A stretch of 64,000 nucleotides of DNA from Caballeronia sp. dw_19 (GTDB lineage Bacteria; Pseudomonadota; Gammaproteobacteria; Burkholderiales; Burkholderiaceae). The number at the start of each line of letters is the position of its first letter. The stretch's first letter is position 1. Shown piece after piece: positions 1-8,354 of the stretch. The stretch lies in the NCBI RefSeq assembly GCF_018449515.1, contig NZ_JAAVUQ010000034.1, forward strand, positions 1 through 64,000, in the 5' to 3' direction. The notes beneath the pieces are model-generated. The model did not search any database. It was not told the DNA's origin and saw only the letters and a list, made by a program, of their open reading frames with translations. Position numbers and translations under genes: made by a program.

Positions 1-2374
1 CAACGGCTCGAACAGCTTCACGGTGATTGAAACGAACCCGGCGGGCACGCCGAGCGCGACGTCGCCGGCAACGGCCGTGGTGGTGGACACCACCACGCCG
101 GCTGCACCGGCTACACCGACCTTGACGGATGACAGCAATGCGTCAATTCCGGCGGGCGCGAGTTCGAGCGACGGCCATCCACATATCAGCGGCACGGGTG
201 TGTCGGGCGACATCATCAAGATTTACGATGGGGCGACCATGATCGGCTCGACCAAGGTGGATGGCACCGGCAAGTGGACCTTCACGCCGGCAACGGATCT
301 GTCGATAGGTGCCCATAGCATCACTGCAACGCAAACCAATGCGGCGGGCACAACGAGTGCGATGTCGGGTGCAGCGACGTACACGTTCGCGCAGACAGTG
401 GCGCCGCCGGTGATCACCGTCCTGGGCGAATGGAGTGTCAGCGCCGGTGCCGAGGCCGCGAAAGTGCCGTCGGGTAGCACGACACCGTACGCTGCGAATA
501 ATGTCTATGGAACCGGCATTGCTGGCGACACGGTCAAGCTCTACGATGGCGCGACTTTGGTGGGCTCGGCTACCGTGGCCACGGACGGCTCTTGGTGGTG
601 GGGAACGTTGACGTGGGCGACGGGTGCTCACACCCTCACGGCTACGCAAACGAGCAGCGCGGGCGTAACGAGCGCAGTCTCGAACACGTTCACCTTCACG
701 GTGAACACCAGCACGCCGGCTACGCCGGCAGCGCCGACCCTGACCGACGACGCTAACGCGTCGATTCCGGCCGGCAGCACGACGGCCGACGGGCATCCGC
801 ATATCAGCGGCACAGGCACGGCGGGCGACAAGATCACGGTATATGACGGCTCAACGGTGCTCGGCACGGCCACGGTTGACACGAACGGCAAGTGGACATT
901 CACGCCAGCGACGGACTTGGCGGCTGGCACGCATAGTATCAATGTGACGGAGACGAACGCAGCAGGTACGGCCAGCGCCCATTCGGCCAATACGAGCTTC
1001 ACCTTCTCCACCGCGCCCACCGAAACCGTCACGATCACCAACCTGGTCGATGACTCATCGGGCAGCAACGTGAACATTGCGAAAGGTGGCTCGACTAAGG
1101 ACACTTCGCCGATCGTTCAAGGCACGGTGAACCATACGTTGTTGAGTGGCGAGACGCTGGTGGTCTACCGCGACGGCGTCAAGGTAGGCAATGCGACCAT
1201 GAGTGGCACAAACTGGTCTTACAACGATTCAGCCGTGGCGGTGGGAACTCACACCTATACGGCTCGCGTGGAAAACAGCGCTGGCCAGAGCGCGTATTCG
1301 GCAGGGTACAGCTTTACGGAAGCGGCACAAAGCTACACAGGGCATGGAGGGACGATACATGTGACGCCTGTCGACGCCTCGGACTCTATAGCGGCATTCG
1401 ATTTTACCGGTCTAATAATGCCGGCAGGAAGTCTCTTTGTAAACGCTATGGGGTTATCCGGCAACTGGCTTGCAACTAGCATTTATACTCCGGGTGGTAG
1501 CAATGTAGTCCTGAAATTGCCTCTCGCAAAGGGCTCGGGCGACACCAGTCAAGGCATATTCCAGGTCTGGTTCGTCCCTGTCGGTGCCCCCTATGTTGGC
1601 GGAACAGGCTGTATCAAGTTGGCAGACACTACAAACGGCGTCGTTGACGGCTGGACGGCAAGTGGTGCCTACGTACCGTTCGCCGGCTCGATAGTGACTG
1701 GCACGCAAAATTTAATGGCGGTCCACGAAACGCAGTCAACTCATGACGCCGAACAGGCAGCGGCATCAACAACGGACAGCCAGCAGACGGTAAGCGCCAC
1801 TGACACAGATTCTCAACCTGTAGCGGCAGTGGAGCAGACACAAGACAGCCAACATATCGCGATTGACGCAACAGGGGTGTTCCACGGCGTGGCGGCGCAT
1901 GGCAACGAAACAGTCGATCTGAACCTCGACCCGGCGTCGTACTTCAAGCAAGGCACAGCACACATTGAAGGTGCGAAAGGCGGCGCCATCGATACATTGC
2001 ATTTGACGGGCGATCACCAGGTGCTCGACCTGACCTCGCTGACCGGCCAGACAGCGGCGGCGAAGATCTCGGGCATCGAAGTGATCGACCTGGGTGGTCA
2101 CGCGAACAACCTGAAGCTTTCGCTGACGGACGTGCTGAACCTCGGTGAACAGGACCTGTTCCAGAAGGACGGCCATCAGCAGTTGATGGTGAAGGGTTCT
2201 AATGGCGACACGGTTGATCTGTCGAATGCGCACATCGCGGGCGTGGCTGACGGTCAGTGGCAGGCGGAAGGCACGGCGGTGGTAGGCGGGGTGACGTACA
2301 ACGTGTACGAACACTCCGGCGCGCACACCGAGTTGCTGGTTCAGCAAGGCGTGCAGATCGCGTTGCATAACTAA
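1..2374 (+). CDS. Large repetitive adhesin, C-terminal part (5' truncated by window)
   Basis: The reading frame is open from base 2 to the stop, so this is the end of a longer surface protein. The visible part holds Ig-like repeats of about 100 residues, each with a DG(A/S)T...G(K/S)W core and a T(N/S)AAGT/AGVTSA ending, joined by Thr/Ala/Pro linkers such as TPAAPATPTLTDD. A distinct non-repeat module lies at about 1330-1720. The C-terminal 130 residues contain L.LTGDHQVLDLTSL, IDLGGHANNLKLSLTDVL and a GDTVDLSN segment. This resembles the C-terminal target region of Bap/LapF-like type I secreted adhesins. Likely role: secretion through an ABC-type system and a part in attachment or biofilm; this is inferred. 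No secretion genes are visible here. The start lies upstream of the window. Confidence 0.8.
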   Translation, partial: NGSNSFTVIETNPAGTPSATSPATAVVVDTTTPAAPATPTLTDDSNASIPAGASSSDGHPHISGTGVSGDIIKIYDGATMIGSTKVDGTGKWTFTPATDLSIGAHSITATQTNAAGTTSAMSGAATYTFAQTVAPPVITVLGEWSVSAGAEAAKVPSGSTTPYAANNVYGTGIAGDTVKLYDGATLVGSATVATDGSWWWGTLTWATGAHTLTATQTSSAGVTSAVSNTFTFTVNTSTPATPAAPTLTDDANASIPAGSTTADGHPHISGTGTAGDKITVYDGSTVLGTATVDTNGKWTFTPATDLAAGTHSINVTETNAAGTASAHSANTSFTFSTAPTETVTITNLVDDSSGSNVNIAKGGSTKDTSPIVQGTVNHTLLSGETLVVYRDGVKVGNATMSGTNWSYNDSAVAVGTHTYTARVENSAGQSAYSAGYSFTEAAQSYTGHGGTIHVTPVDASDSIAAFDFTGLIMPAGSLFVNAMGLSGNWLATSIYTPGGSNVVLKLPLAKGSGDTSQGIFQVWFVPVGAPYVGGTGCIKLADTTNGVVDGWTASGAYVPFAGSIVTGTQNLMAVHETQSTHDAEQAAASTTDSQQTVSATDTDSQPVAAVEQTQDSQHIAIDATGVFHGVAAHGNETVDLNLDPASYFKQGTAHIEGAKGGAIDTLHLTGDHQVLDLTSLTGQTAAAKISGIEVIDLGGHANNLKLSLTDVLNLGEQDLFQKDGHQQLMVKGSNGDTVDLSNAHIAGVADGQWQAEGTAVVGGVTYNVYEHSGAHTELLVQQGVQIALHN

Positions 2375-2447
2375 GCTAAGGAAGTCTTTAAGACCGACGG
2401 TTCCAAAAAGGATCGTCGGTTGCATGACCCGAAAAAGCTGATTGGCC

Positions 2448-2481
2448 GCCGTTGCAGAAGTGATTCTGCAACGGCTTTTTT
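2448..2481 (+). terminator. Rho-independent terminator after the adhesin
   Basis: An 11-bp perfect stem (GCCGTTGCAGA with TCTGCAACGGC), a 6-nt loop and a run of T residues lie about 75 bp downstream of the adhesin stop codon. Confidence 0.85.
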
Positions 2482-3091
2482 GCGTCCTCTTAACGGCGCA
2501 GATCGCCCTGACGGCATCATCATTTCGTCGTCGACGTAACAGCCGGCGAGACGCATTGACAGCAACCAATTCAGCATCGCATCGACACGTTCAAAACAAG
2601 CACGGTTGTCAACACATCCCTGCGCGTCGTCCCAAAACTCTGAATTTCAATGTTGAGATGGAGCCGCTACGCGCGGTGCTTTATCGTCGAACGCATCGCA
2701 ATTTTCTGGGAGGCAGGATGTCGAGCGCATCATCCTTGCCTGAGCGACCTGTCTGTCGATCGCATGTCGCATAGCGTCAGCGGCATCAAAAGCGAAGAGG
2801 ACTTGTTCCGCAAGGATGCACGCAACAGTCTGCGTTAAATGGCAAGGAGGGAAGTTTCGTTGACCTTTTCGAACTTCCGATGGCCCAGTGATGAAGGGCA
2901 ACGAATAAGAACATGGGCGCGCAGGTTGACGGTGTTTGTGCATAACGTCGACCCGCATTTGAACGCCCATGCCGAATTGCCGGTGCAGCAGAAAATACAG
3001 GTCGATTGTATTGACACGGTGAAAGTCGCAGCCACTTCTTGATCAGTCATGCGCGGTTGCATTGACTCGCTATAAAAAAGGATTCGCGAAA
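2482..3091. other. Intergenic region between the two adhesin genes
   Basis: About 610 bp without a convincing gene. Short open frames on both strands have no recognisable domain and no clear ribosome-binding site. A TTGACA hexamer occurs at 3011-3016 but has no good -10 partner at normal spacing. The region presumably holds the promoter of the small adhesin paralogue, which I cannot place. Confidence 0.4.
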
Positions 3092-4036
3092 ATGGTCTCT
3101 AACCTAGATGTTCGCGCACAAGCTGTCATAACCGAAGTGGGAGGCGCGAAAGATGGCGGTACGATCCACACTGAAAAGCCATTGATTGTCGGCACGGCCA
3201 ATCCGTTCGCAACTGTAGACGTGTACGACAGTGCAACGCTGCTCGGAGTCGTAGTCGCGAATGGGCAGGGGGGGTGGTCGCTCCAGCTCTCCACACCGCT
3301 TTTCGATGGCGTCCACGACTTGTCGGCGGTTCAGGCTGCAGACTATGGCGGCGACCGCACGGTTAATTACTTCACCGTTACAACCGAAGCGGTTGAAACC
3401 CCGCTTATTGACGACGTTTTCGCGAACCACGCGTCCCTCTACGCGACTGACGCGGCGGCTGACTCCGCGCTCAGCAGCGTGCCCTATTTTCCCGCGAACT
3501 TCTTTCACGTCCGGTCTGCCGCGAGGATTCCAGACAGCGACGCCTCGGGACACACTGTTTCCAGTGCCGTCAATGCCGCCGAGCCGTCAGAGCCCCCAAA
3601 GCCGTCCGAGCCTTATGCAAGGCGAACACTGGAGTTCGCCCATGGTGAGAAGAGTGTCGAAACGTTCGCGTTTCTCGGTCATCACCAGGTTCTGGATCTT
3701 GGCGCGCTGACGGACAGATCGCTGGCGACGTCCTCAGGGATTGGCGGCTTCGATCTTGGCGGTCAACACAACGCGTTGAAAATGTCGCTGGCCGACACAC
3801 TCAGCCTGGGCGAGCACAATCTTTTTCTCGACGATGGCAAACAGCAACTGATGGTCACCGGCAAGGATGGCGATTCAGTTGACCTGAGCAACTCACCTGT
3901 TGCGGGATTGTCCGACGGTCAATGGCAGCATCACGGAACCGCGCAGGTTGGCGGGCACACGTTCAACGTGATTGAGCACTCGGGTAGCCACACTGAATTG
4001 CTGATCGAGCAGGCAGTGCGAATCGAGTTGCATTGA
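3092..4036 (+). CDS. Small adhesin-like protein sharing the large adhesin's C-terminal domain
   Basis: A protein of 314 residues. The N-terminal third is one Ig-like module (KPLIVGTANPFATVDVYDS, then GGWSLQL). A Pro/Ser-rich linker follows (EPSEPPKPSEP). The last 125 residues align closely with the end of the large adhesin upstream: VLDL..LT, DLGG..N.LK.SL.D.L.LGE..LF, QQLMV.G.DGD.VDLSN, DGQWQ, G.....V.EHSG.HTELL. This marks a paralogous C-terminal, probably type I secretion, domain. The ATG at 3092 is preceded by AAGGA at suitable spacing; an upstream in-frame TTG at 3062 lacks such a site. No Sec signal peptide is visible, which fits C-terminal export. Function is inferred: a mini-adhesin or accessory matrix protein. 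Confidence 0.75.
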   Translation: MVSNLDVRAQAVITEVGGAKDGGTIHTEKPLIVGTANPFATVDVYDSATLLGVVVANGQGGWSLQLSTPLFDGVHDLSAVQAADYGGDRTVNYFTVTTEAVETPLIDDVFANHASLYATDAAADSALSSVPYFPANFFHVRSAARIPDSDASGHTVSSAVNAAEPSEPPKPSEPYARRTLEFAHGEKSVETFAFLGHHQVLDLGALTDRSLATSSGIGGFDLGGQHNALKMSLADTLSLGEHNLFLDDGKQQLMVTGKDGDSVDLSNSPVAGLSDGQWQHHGTAQVGGHTFNVIEHSGSHTELLIEQAVRIELH

Positions 4037-4045
4037 GCGGGCAGC

Positions 4046-4080
4046 AAAAAGCAGTTCGGGACAACCTTCCCCGAACTGCT
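4046..4080 (-). terminator. Terminator downstream of purB, shared with the small adhesin gene
   Basis: An 11-bp stem AGCAGTTCGGG/CCCGAACTGCT. Read on the minus strand it is followed by TTTTT, so it serves purB. The hairpin also lies just after the convergent adhesin paralogue. Confidence 0.8.
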
Positions 4081-4117
4081 TCCGGTCAAAACACGCGGCT
4101 ACGGTGTTACTTGAGTG

Positions 4118-5512
4118 TTACTTGATCCGCTTCGCCAATTCGACAGCCTTACCCACATATGACCCGGGCGTCATGGCGAGCAGCAATTGCTTGGCTTCAT
4201 CCGGAATGGCCAGTCCGCTGATGAAAGACTGCAAGCCTTCGCGCGTAATGCCTTTGCCGCGCGTCAATTCCTTCAACTGCTCATACGGATTTTCAACGCC
4301 ATAACGCCGCATGACCGTTTGCACCGGTTCGGCCAGAACTTCCCAGCAATTATCCAGATCTTCATTCAGGCGTACGGCGTTCACTTCGAGTTTATCGAGT
4401 CCGCGAATCAAAGAGTCATAGGACAGCAGCGAATAACCGAACGCCACGCCAATGTTGCGCAGCACCGTTGAATCCGTGAGATCCCGTTGCCAGCGCGAGA
4501 CGGGGAGTTTGTCGGCGAGATGGCGCAGCGTTGCATTCGCCAGGCCCAGATTGCCTTCCGAATTTTCGAAGTCGATAGGATTGACCTTATGCGGCATGGT
4601 CGATGACCCGATCTCACCCGCTTTGGTCCGCTGCTTGAAATAACCGACGGAGATATAACCCCACACATCGCGATCGAGATCGAGCAGGATGGTATTGGCG
4701 CGCGCCATGGCGTCGAACAATTCGGCCATGTAATCGTGCGGTTCAATTTGAATGGTGTACGGATTGAACGTGAGTTTCAACCGGTCTTCCACCACGCCTT
4801 CAGAGAACACTTCCCAGTCGAAATCCGGATAAGCAGAAAGATGCGCATTGAAATTGCCGACAGCGCCATTCATTTTGCCGAGAATCGGCACTTCCGCAAT
4901 CCGTTCTATCGCGTTTTGCAAGCGCGCCGCCACGTTCGCCATTTCCTTGCCGAGCGTTGTCGGGCTGGCCGGCTGGCCGTGCGTGCGTGCGAGCATTGGC
5001 TGCGCGGCATGCGTGTGGGCGAGTTTGATCAGGCGCTCGTGCACGGAGCGCAGCGCGGGCAGCATGACGTGTTCGCGCGCGCCCGCGATCATCATGCCGT
5101 GCGACGTATTGTTGATATCTTCCGATGTACACGCAAAGTGGATGAACTCGCTCGCGCGTTCCAGCTCCGGCTGTCCTTTTACGGATTCCTTGAGCCAGTA
5201 TTCAACGGCCTTGACGTCGTGATTCGTGACCTTTTCGATGTCCTTGATGCGAGAGGCATCGTGCACGGTGAAGCGTTCGGCGAGTTGCAGAAGGAAATTC
5301 TCGGACGCTTCGGAAAAGCTCGGGATTTCGTCGAATCCCGCTTGCGACAACGAGATCAGCCAGTGAACTTCGACCTTCACGCGATGTTTCATGAACGCGT
5401 ATTCGGACAGCCACTCCCGCAGCGCTTCAGTTTTGGCGGCATAACGGCCGTCGAGCGGCGACAGCGCGGTCAGCGCGAAGAGGGTATCGGAACGGGTATC
5501 GGACATGGGCAA
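4118..5512 (-). CDS. purB: Adenylosuccinate lyase
   Basis: Cleaves adenylosuccinate to AMP and SAICAR to AICAR in purine biosynthesis; cytosolic homotetramer. The 464-residue protein begins LTALSPLDGRYA and carries the fumarase/ASL superfamily signature GSSTMPHKVNPIDFENSEGN near residues 300-319, plus the TSEDINN and HGQPASPTT substrate-site motifs. Length is normal for the family. The start could be this ATG or the ATG two codons later (MSDTR). It is transcribed away from the toxin-antitoxin pair and ends at a hairpin terminator. Confidence 0.97.
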   Translation of the reverse strand: MPMSDTRSDTLFALTALSPLDGRYAAKTEALREWLSEYAFMKHRVKVEVHWLISLSQAGFDEIPSFSEASENFLLQLAERFTVHDASRIKDIEKVTNHDVKAVEYWLKESVKGQPELERASEFIHFACTSEDINNTSHGMMIAGAREHVMLPALRSVHERLIKLAHTHAAQPMLARTHGQPASPTTLGKEMANVAARLQNAIERIAEVPILGKMNGAVGNFNAHLSAYPDFDWEVFSEGVVEDRLKLTFNPYTIQIEPHDYMAELFDAMARANTILLDLDRDVWGYISVGYFKQRTKAGEIGSSTMPHKVNPIDFENSEGNLGLANATLRHLADKLPVSRWQRDLTDSTVLRNIGVAFGYSLLSYDSLIRGLDKLEVNAVRLNEDLDNCWEVLAEPVQTVMRRYGVENPYEQLKELTRGKGITREGLQSFISGLAIPDEAKQLLLAMTPGSYVGKAVELAKRIK

Positions 5513-5658
5513 CCGCGAAGAAAAGGCGAAAGGGAAGGAGAGATTTTAACATTTGCGAACCAGTCACCGAATGGCGCGTGTATCAACCTGCTGGCTCGAG
5601 ACCATTCTATGCATTTTATGATAGCATTGCAGTCAATGACAGCAAAATGGAGTGCCCA

Positions 5659-5904
5659 ATGGCAACGCTGACAATTCGCAACCTGGACGATCAAGTTAAG
5701 GCATTGCTTCGTGTGGAAGCTGCCCGGCATGGCCGTTCCATGGAAGAGGAGGTGCGAGTGATCTTGCAGAATGCGGTAGCGGGCACAGCAAACGTGACGG
5801 GTTTCGGCAGCCGCATTCATCAACGCTTTGCGAGTCTTGCCGACAACGGTCTGACGCTACCGGAACGGACGGAACGGCCACGGGCCGCTGAGTTTCCGGA
5901 ATGA
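5659..5904 (+). CDS. FitA/VapB-type antitoxin (ribbon-helix-helix)
   Basis: An 81-residue protein. The N-terminus, MATLTIRNLDDQVKALLR, with HGRSMEEEVR, matches the ribbon-helix-helix DNA-binding fold of FitA-like antitoxins, and the C-terminal tail would bind the toxin. The ATG at 5659 has a GGAG six bases upstream. Upstream in-frame starts would add an unrelated extension. The stop codon overlaps the toxin start (ATGA), indicating translational coupling. Such antitoxins normally autorepress the operon. The AT-rich stretch at 5600-5640, with TATGAT at 5617-5622, is the likely promoter-operator. Confidence 0.88.
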   Translation: MATLTIRNLDDQVKALLRVEAARHGRSMEEEVRVILQNAVAGTANVTGFGSRIHQRFASLADNGLTLPERTERPRAAEFPE

Positions 5905-6323
5905 TTATTCTGGACACGAATGTCTTGTCGGAGCTCATGCGCGCCAACCCCGACGAAAACGTGCTGGCCTGGCTGGATGCGCAAAACTCGCATGACTTGC
6001 ACACCACGGCCATTACCGTTGCAGAATTGTTGTACGGTGTTGCGCGGCTTCCGCACGGCCAACGCAAAACCGCGCTGCGCGGCGCGATCGAATCGATGCT
6101 TGACGGAGAATTAGCCGGCAAGGTGCTAGCCTTCGACCAGGGTTCCGCGCGTCGGTATGCGGCCCTCGTAGCCGCACGCGAGGCGCAAGGCCGGCCAATC
6201 AGTTCAGCCGATGCGCAAATCGCCGCTATCTGCCACAGTTGCGACGCAGTGCTCGCAACGCGAAACGGCAAGGACTTCGAAGCGACAGGAATCCCGGTCA
6301 TTGATCCCTGGTCGGCAGCGTAG
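5901..6323 (+). CDS. PIN-domain toxin (FitB/VapC-type ribonuclease)
   Basis: A 140-residue PIN-domain protein. The acidic metal-binding residues are visible: Asp5 in ILDTNVLSEL, Glu42 in ITVAELLYG, Asp104 in SSADAQIAA, and a late Asp in RNGKDFEATG. The ending TGIPVIDPW is typical of the FitB subgroup. VapC/FitB toxins cleave RNA, often initiator tRNA or rRNA; the target here is unknown. It overlaps the antitoxin stop by 4 bp, forming a complete type II toxin-antitoxin module with apparently intact active-site residues. Confidence 0.9.
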   Translation: MIILDTNVLSELMRANPDENVLAWLDAQNSHDLHTTAITVAELLYGVARLPHGQRKTALRGAIESMLDGELAGKVLAFDQGSARRYAALVAAREAQGRPISSADAQIAAICHSCDAVLATRNGKDFEATGIPVIDPWSAA

Positions 6324-6355
6324 CGTGCAGCGTCCGCTTGCGTCCGCTTTTGCGT

Positions 6356-7069
6356 TCACTTGCCCCTCAGTTCGCGATCCAGCGCCTCTAACTGCACCGC
6401 CGTTCCAACGTTCTCCCATCGGCCTTCATACAACTCGCCTGTAGCACGTCCGGCTGCGACCGTCTCCTGGTAATACGGCGTCAATGCGCGCCGTGTGTTG
6501 GGCGCGAGATCGCGAAACATGCGGGTATCGTATAGGCCGATATTGCCGAACGTGAAGCGCGGCGAGCCATCAAGAGAGAGCCGGCCATTCGGATCAAGCG
6601 CGAAATCGCCGAGGGTGTGAAAGGGCGGATTCGGCACCATCACCAGATGCATCGCAGGTTCATCACGCAACGCCATCTGTGCGGCGCGTTCGTGCAAGTG
6701 TGCGTAGTCGAATTCGCAGAACACGTCGCCGCTGACCGCCGCGAAAACGGTGGCTTCGCCATGCTCTTCCAGCAGCGGTAAAGCCTTGGCAATTCCGCCC
6801 GCCGTCTCCAGCGCATGTATTTCAGGCGAGTAGCGAATTTCAACGCCCCAGCGCGAACCATTGCCGAGATTCGATACAAGCATGCGCCCAAGCCACGCGT
6901 GATTGATGACGATCGTCTTGAATCCGGCGGCAGCGAGCCGCTCGATTTGCCACACGATCAACGCTTTGCCACCGGCTTCAAGCAAAGGTTTGGGACGTCT
7001 GTCAGTCAGGGGCCGCATGCGCTCGCCACGCCCGGCGGCGAAAATCATGGCTACGTTGAGAGCCGTCAA
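6356..7069 (-). CDS. murU: N-acetylmuramate-1-phosphate uridylyltransferase-like nucleotidyltransferase
   Basis: A sugar-phosphate nucleotidyltransferase of about 237 residues. It has the AMIFAAGRGERMRPLTD nucleotide-binding loop near the N-terminus, followed by KPLLE, and a VFAAVSGDVFCEFD metal site. It lies directly downstream of an AmgK-like kinase, as in the Pseudomonas MurNAc-recycling pathway, where MurU makes UDP-MurNAc. By sequence alone it could be called a mannose-1-phosphate guanylyltransferase. A TTG at 7069 overlaps the kinase stop (TTGA) and has GGGA upstream. The alternative ATG at 7048 would start exactly at MIFAAG but has no visible ribosome-binding site. Confidence 0.85.
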   Translation of the reverse strand: MTALNVAMIFAAGRGERMRPLTDRRPKPLLEAGGKALIVWQIERLAAAGFKTIVINHAWLGRMLVSNLGNGSRWGVEIRYSPEIHALETAGGIAKALPLLEEHGEATVFAAVSGDVFCEFDYAHLHERAAQMALRDEPAMHLVMVPNPPFHTLGDFALDPNGRLSLDGSPRFTFGNIGLYDTRMFRDLAPNTRRALTPYYQETVAAGRATGELYEGRWENVGTAVQLEALDRELRGK

Positions 7070-8106
7070 AACGTATATCCCACATCCACGGCGCGGCCTT
7101 CCAGCGTATCGAGCAAGCGGGCAAACGGCCTTAACGGCCTGTAGCGTTCGGACACCTTCCTCGCATAGCCCAAGAACCGCGGCAAATCGGCCAGATATTG
7201 CGGTTTTCCATCGCGATGATAAATCCGCGCGAATAGCCCCAGAACCTTGATATGCCGCTGCAAGCCCATCCACTCGATCTGCCGGTAAAACTCGCCGAAA
7301 TCGGCGTCCACGGGCAATCCCGCTGCGCGCGCGCCTTCCCAGTAATAGACAAAACAATCGAGTTCGAACGCTTCTTCCCAACTGATGAACGCGTCGCGTA
7401 ACAAGGAAGCGATGTCATAGGTCAACGGCCCATACACCGCGTCCTGGAAGTCCAGCACGCCGGGATTCGGCTCGCTGACCATCAGGTTGCGCGGCATGAA
7501 ATCGCGCAGCATGAAGATTGGCGGCTGTGCCAGCGCGCTTTGAACCAGAACGTTGAATGTGTCGTCGAGTACCTTGCGTTCAGCCGCGTCCAGCGTGTGG
7601 CCGAGATGACGCGTCACGAACCACTCCGGCATCAGTTCCATTTCGCGACGCAGAAACGCTTCGTCGAAAGCAGGCAAGACGCCTTCGCGCGAGGTCGACT
7701 GAAACCGGATCAAGGTATCAATAGCCGCGCGCATCAGCGGCCGCGCGTTTTTTTCATCGAGTACGGAGAGGTACGTGGTCGTGCCGAGATCCGTCACCAG
7801 CATGAAACCGGCATCGAAATCTGTCTCCAGGATCTGCGGCACATGCACGCCGGCTTCGCGCAACAAACCCGCGACCTGCACGAATTCGCGGCACTTCTCG
7901 GGCGGCGGGGCATCGACGGCAATCAGGGTCTTGCCGAATTCGAGCCCGGCGTTGCTCGCCAGCCGGAAATAGCGCCGGAAACTGGCGTCGGTGGAAGCGG
8001 GCGCCAGCGTGGAAAGATCCAGCCGATACCGCTCGGCCACAGTCTGCAGCCAGTCGTGAAGTTGTGTAAGGCGGAAATTCGAGGAATTGGGGGGATTGGG
8101 CGTCAT
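7066..8106 (-). CDS. amgK: AmgK-like anomeric sugar kinase (aminoglycoside phosphotransferase fold)
   Basis: A 346-residue kinase of the APH/choline kinase fold. The catalytic segment reads MLRDFMPRNLMV and the metal-binding segment reads VLDFQDAVYGPLTYD. It also has STDASFRRYFRL near the N-terminus, typical of AmgK, which phosphorylates MurNAc/GlcNAc at the anomeric position in cell-wall recycling. It overlaps the start of the nucleotidyltransferase, consistent with a two-step pathway. The ATG at 8106 (MTPNPPN) fits family length; an upstream start would add 18 residues. Divergent from lptD across a 248-bp promoter region. Confidence 0.88.
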   Translation of the reverse strand: MTPNPPNSSNFRLTQLHDWLQTVAERYRLDLSTLAPASTDASFRRYFRLASNAGLEFGKTLIAVDAPPPEKCREFVQVAGLLREAGVHVPQILETDFDAGFMLVTDLGTTTYLSVLDEKNARPLMRAAIDTLIRFQSTSREGVLPAFDEAFLRREMELMPEWFVTRHLGHTLDAAERKVLDDTFNVLVQSALAQPPIFMLRDFMPRNLMVSEPNPGVLDFQDAVYGPLTYDIASLLRDAFISWEEAFELDCFVYYWEGARAAGLPVDADFGEFYRQIEWMGLQRHIKVLGLFARIYHRDGKPQYLADLPRFLGYARKVSERYRPLRPFARLLDTLEGRAVDVGYTF

Positions 8107-8354
8107 AAACTCGAGGGGTGAAACGTCTTGCCATATAATACCCCACGACTTTTTAAGCATTCCGTTTGCGCCCGGCGCGAAGCCTCCGGCAAGCCATGAC
8201 GGCTGCCGGTGGTTAAGATTACCGCCCGACCATCCATCGATCGATTCACTTTCGTTCGCAGCGAACCGTCAACTCCGGTGGCGCGAGTTCCGGTGACTGT
8301 GCCAGGACGCTCTCGTCGAGCGCCGAGCGTGACGCGATTGAACAGCACTCAAAC

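Noticed and set aside
4736..5671. A 311-codon plus-strand open frame opposite purB
   Set aside because: Shadow of purB; no family similarity.
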